DNA of 50,553 nucleotides, taken from NCBI GenBank assembly GCA_947460455.1, contig CANHKG010000007.1:1-50553 (forward strand), in the 5' to 3' direction. The stretch is from Rhodospirillales bacterium (GTDB taxonomy: Bacteria; Pseudomonadota; Alphaproteobacteria; Acetobacterales; Acetobacteraceae). Position 1 is the stretch's first letter. Every line of letters begins with the position of its first letter. Below are positions 48,177 through 50,553 of this stretch, piece by piece. The position numbers were made by a program, and so were the translations under genes. The notes below the pieces were generated by a model. That model saw only the letters and a program-made list of their open reading frames with translations, did not search any database and was not told the origin of the DNA.

Positions 48177-49043
48177 TCACTCCGGCAGCTTGAACCGCAC
48201 GGAAACCGGGCAATGGTCCGAAAGCCGCCGGCGCCACTCCTCGCCCTGCTCGCGATACACCATCACCCGCATGCTATCCCCCTGCATCCACCCGCGCGCC
48301 GCCCCGCCGGCAATGATGTGGTCGATGAACCCGCCCCCGCCCCAGCACGGCGAAGAGCGCCCCTCAGTGGCCCGCGCCAGCGGCCCGGTGCTCTGCAGCC
48401 CCGCCCAGAACCCACCGCTGCGCTCATTGCGGCCATCCAGCCATCGGTTGAAGTCGCCCATCAGCACGAAAGGCACACCCTCCCGCCGCCGCTCGGCAAT
48501 CCAACCCTGCAGGGCCGCAAGCTGAAGCGACAGTTGCTCGCATTGCTGCCGGCCAGTGCGGTCCAACCGGTCTTCCTTGCATCCGGATTTGAGATGCACG
48601 TTCAGCAGCCGCAGCCGCCCACCCGGCGTCTCCACCGTGATATCCGCCCCCGCCCGCAGCGGATGGGGCGCGCCTGGGGTCACGTTCAGCGAGGCCAGGT
48701 CGGGATTGGCGGTGAAGCGCACCCCCTGCCGCACCGCGAACCCCACCCGCTGCACCACGCGATCACGGGTGAAATGCAGGGCGTAGCGGGCGGGCGGGAA
48801 CACCTGGGCTGCAACCTCCGGCCCATCCACCTCCTGCAGCGCCACCACGTCGGCGGCCAGCTCCTCGGCATAGCGCCGCAGCAGCGCGTGGGACTCCGCC
48901 CCCTTCGGCCGCACATCCGGCGGCAGCGCGCGGTCCCCGGCCGGCCGCAACGTCAGCCATTCCAGGTTCCATGTGGCGAGCTTCAGCTCCGCCGCGCCGG
49001 CGGGGGAGGTGAGGAGCAGCAGAAGAAAAAGGAGCGTGCGCAT
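48177..49043 (-). CDS. Secreted endonuclease/exonuclease/phosphatase family protein
   Basis: This is a 288-residue DNase I-fold hydrolase with a signal peptide (MRTLLFLLLLLTSPAGAAE). Catalytic blocks are TWNLEWL (24-30, N), VALQEVDG near 66-73 (E), LLNVHLKSGCKEDRL near 145-159, LMGDFNRWL near 191-199 (D, N) and RRLSDHCPVSVRF near 271-283 (D, H). The C-K-x-D-R-x-D-R-x-G-R-x-x-C block hints at a disulphide. Substrate could be nucleic acid or a phosphoester. With the PhoD gene 85 bases downstream on the same strand, it suggests an extracytoplasmic phosphate-scavenging pair. Confidence 0.9.
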   Translation of the reverse strand: MRTLLFLLLLLTSPAGAAELKLATWNLEWLTLRPAGDRALPPDVRPKGAESHALLRRYAEELAADVVALQEVDGPEVAAQVFPPARYALHFTRDRVVQRVGFAVRQGVRFTANPDLASLNVTPGAPHPLRAGADITVETPGGRLRLLNVHLKSGCKEDRLDRTGRQQCEQLSLQLAALQGWIAERRREGVPFVLMGDFNRWLDGRNERSGGFWAGLQSTGPLARATEGRSSPCWGGGGFIDHIIAGGAARGWMQGDSMRVMVYREQGEEWRRRLSDHCPVSVRFKLPE

Positions 49044-49285
49044 GCCATCAAGGTGGCCGTGCGGCAGGCCAATTGCCAGCCCGCCCGTGGCCGCAGGGCC
49101 GCCCGGCGCCGGGGACTTACCAGAGCACGGGATCCAATGGCATAGTGTCCGGCGGACCGGTCAAAGCCGGCCGACCATCCTGCCGGGGGACCGGGGCGTG
49201 CGGTGCGGAATCCGCGGGCGCCGGCAAATGGGTGGCATGATATCCGCGCCCTGAACGGGGCGTCGTCCAGGGGAGTATCCGCGTC

Positions 49286-50553
49286 TTGCAGCCGACCGAC
49301 ATCAGCAACCCTGACTATTTCCACAAGGTCGTGGACTGCCAATGGGCCTGTCCGGCCCACACGCCGGTACCCGAATACATCCGCCTGATCGCGGCCGGGC
49401 GCTACGACGACGCCTACATGATCAACTGGAAATCCAACGTCTTCCCGGGCGTGCTCGGCCGCACCTGCGACCGCCCCTGCGAACCCGCCTGCCGCCGCGG
49501 CCGCGTGGAGGAAGAGCCGGTCGCCATCTGCCGCCTCAAGCGCGTCGCCGCCGACTACAAATCCGACGCGATCCTGGAACGCGTCCGCCTCGGCCGCGCC
49601 CCCAGCAACGGCAAGCGCATCGCCTGCGTCGGCGCCGGCCCCGCCAGCCTCACCGTGGCCCGCGACCTCGCCCCCTCGGGCTACGAAGTGGTCGTCTACG
49701 ACAGCGCCCCCAAGGGCGGCGGCTTCATCCGCAGCCAGATCCCGGCCTTCCGCCTGCCAGAGCGCGTGATTGATGAGGAAATCTCCTTCATCACCGAACT
49801 CGGCATCGAAACCCGCTACAACACCTACGTCCCCAGCCTGAAGGCCCTGCTGGACGAAGGCTACGACGCCGTTTTCGTCGGCTCCGGCGCCCCTCGCGGG
49901 CGAGACCTCGATGTCCCCGGCCGCCAGGAAGCCGCCGCCAACATCCATATCGGCATCGACTGGCTGAGCAGCGTCTCGTTCGGCCACATCAAGACCATCG
50001 GCCGCCGCGTGATCGTGCTCGGCGGCGGCAACACCGCGATGGATTGCTGCCGCTCCGCCCGCCGCCTCGGCGGTGAGGAAGTGAAGGTCGTCGTCCGCTC
50101 CGGCTTCGAGGAGATGAAGGCCTCTCCGTGGGAGAAGGAGGACGCGATGAACGAGGACATCCCCATCCTCGACTTCATGGTCCCCAAAGCCGTCGTCCAC
50201 GAAAACGGCAAGCTCGCCGGCATGACCTTCGAGAAGGTGAAGGCCGTCTACGACGAAAAGGGCCGCCGCAACCTCGTCCCCACCGGCGAGCCGGAAGAAT
50301 TCATCGCCTGCGACGACGTGCTGGTGGCGATCGGCCAGGAGAACTCCTTCCCCTGGATCGAGCGCGACATCGGCATCGAGTTCGACCGCTGGGGTATGCC
50401 GAAGGTGAACGAAACCACCTTCCAGTCCACCAACGACCGCGTCTTCTTCGGTGGCGACGCCGCCTTCGGCCCCAAGAACATCATCTGGGCCGTCGCCCAC
50501 GGCCACCAGGCCGCCATCAGCATCGACAAGTTCTGCCAGGGGCAGGATGTGCA
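49286..50553 (+). CDS. GltD-like NAD(P)-binding Fe-S flavoprotein oxidoreductase (3'-truncated)
   Basis: The frame is open from a stop at 49238 to the window edge, giving 422 residues with the end missing. There is no ATG near the start; TTG 49286 with AGGGGAG ten bases upstream fits. The N-terminal Fer4_20-type domain has cysteines at 18, 22, 61, 65 and 69 (CQWACP; CDRPCEPAC). FAD motif: RIACVGAGPASLTVARDLA near 111-129. NAD(P) motif: RVIVLGGGNTAMDCCRSA near 244-261. C-terminal FAD site: VFFGGDAAFGPKNIIWAVAHG. It resembles small subunits of glutamate synthase and related NAD(P)H:ferredoxin oxidoreductases. Partner genes, perhaps 2-oxoacid:ferredoxin oxidoreductase, would lie beyond the window. 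Confidence 0.88.
   Translation, partial: MQPTDISNPDYFHKVVDCQWACPAHTPVPEYIRLIAAGRYDDAYMINWKSNVFPGVLGRTCDRPCEPACRRGRVEEEPVAICRLKRVAADYKSDAILERVRLGRAPSNGKRIACVGAGPASLTVARDLAPSGYEVVVYDSAPKGGGFIRSQIPAFRLPERVIDEEISFITELGIETRYNTYVPSLKALLDEGYDAVFVGSGAPRGRDLDVPGRQEAAANIHIGIDWLSSVSFGHIKTIGRRVIVLGGGNTAMDCCRSARRLGGEEVKVVVRSGFEEMKASPWEKEDAMNEDIPILDFMVPKAVVHENGKLAGMTFEKVKAVYDEKGRRNLVPTGEPEEFIACDDVLVAIGQENSFPWIERDIGIEFDRWGMPKVNETTFQSTNDRVFFGGDAAFGPKNIIWAVAHGHQAAISIDKFCQGQDV

Noticed and set aside
43844-48193. A 1449-codon open frame on the plus strand
   Set aside because: It runs antisense to six well-identified minus-strand genes, is rich in R, H, G and A, and has no domain; it is a by-product of GC-rich codon use.
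1-50553. tRNA, rRNA, origin or insertion sequence
   Set aside because: No cloverleaf-like segment, rRNA-like stretch, DnaA-box cluster or transposase motif could be found by reading both strands.

Overview
The window is GC-rich DNA, densely packed with genes, from what looks like an alphaproteobacterium of the Acetobacteraceae/Rhodospirillales type. The evidence is the complex I accessory subunit NDUFA12 next to mlaD and a DUF2155 gene, a vitamin-B12-type ribonucleotide reductase relative, phasin followed by clpS-clpA, strong G/C third-position codon use, and many class-specific oxidoreductases. I see no rRNA, tRNA, CRISPR array, prophage or intact insertion sequence. Family placement is inference from gene content.

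Layout. 1-7744 (+): a branched-chain-amino-acid-type ABC transporter (binding protein, two permeases, two ATPases), a type-B carboxylesterase and a peptide-type binding protein. 7752-14694 (-): a FemAB/GNAT-like gene, then a spermidine/putrescine-type ABC transporter operon whose last overlapping gene is a nuclease-helicase fusion (PD-(D/E)XK plus DUF2075). 14831-16885 (-): a RidA-family gene and a degenerate class II ribonucleotide reductase homologue. 17026-20133 (+): NDUFA12, MlaD, a 70-residue unknown, DUF2155, trehalose-phosphatase and an SDR. 20137-27127: gamma-glutamyltransferase/SDR (-), glyoxalase I (+), a repeat-rich AT-richer island, a small unknown, a D-galactose-dehydrogenase-like/SDR/nitronate monooxygenase operon (-), and a GxxExxY gene bracketed by inverted short-unit arrays. 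27259-32381 (+): a catabolic set of two acyl-CoA dehydrogenases (PimC/PimD-like pair), a TPP-dependent enzyme and an SDR. 32410-38688: methionine aminopeptidase and a SPOR-containing DD-carboxypeptidase (-), then phasin, clpS and clpA (+). 38906-50553: LysE exporters, DUF2141, an AidB-like acyl-CoA dehydrogenase, a tight minus-strand operon (SDR-MFS-PPK2-ornithine cyclodeaminase), PhoD phosphatase, a secreted endonuclease/phosphatase-family protein, and a GltD-like flavoprotein that runs off the end.

The most unusual content is not in the coding regions. Two families of structured dispersed repeats recur. (i) There are six copies, three complete and three half, of an approximately 80-135 bp composite palindrome: an A/T-rich hairpin at each end and, in most copies, a GC hairpin in the middle whose sequence differs between copies while its pairing is kept. 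One copy supplies the stop codon of an acyl-CoA dehydrogenase and another a Shine-Dalgarno-like stretch for a permease. (ii) There are two copies of a 95-nt element with a 23-bp stem, a 7-nt loop and a conserved 42-nt tail. The two stems differ by paired compensatory changes, and both copies begin inside the TGA stop codon of the upstream gene. The first is followed at once by a second hairpin that buries the start codon of the transporter ATPase. These elements, the nuclease-helicase at the end of a polyamine-type operon, the bracketed GxxExxY module and the cysteine-poor ribonucleotide reductase relative are the best candidates for new biology here.
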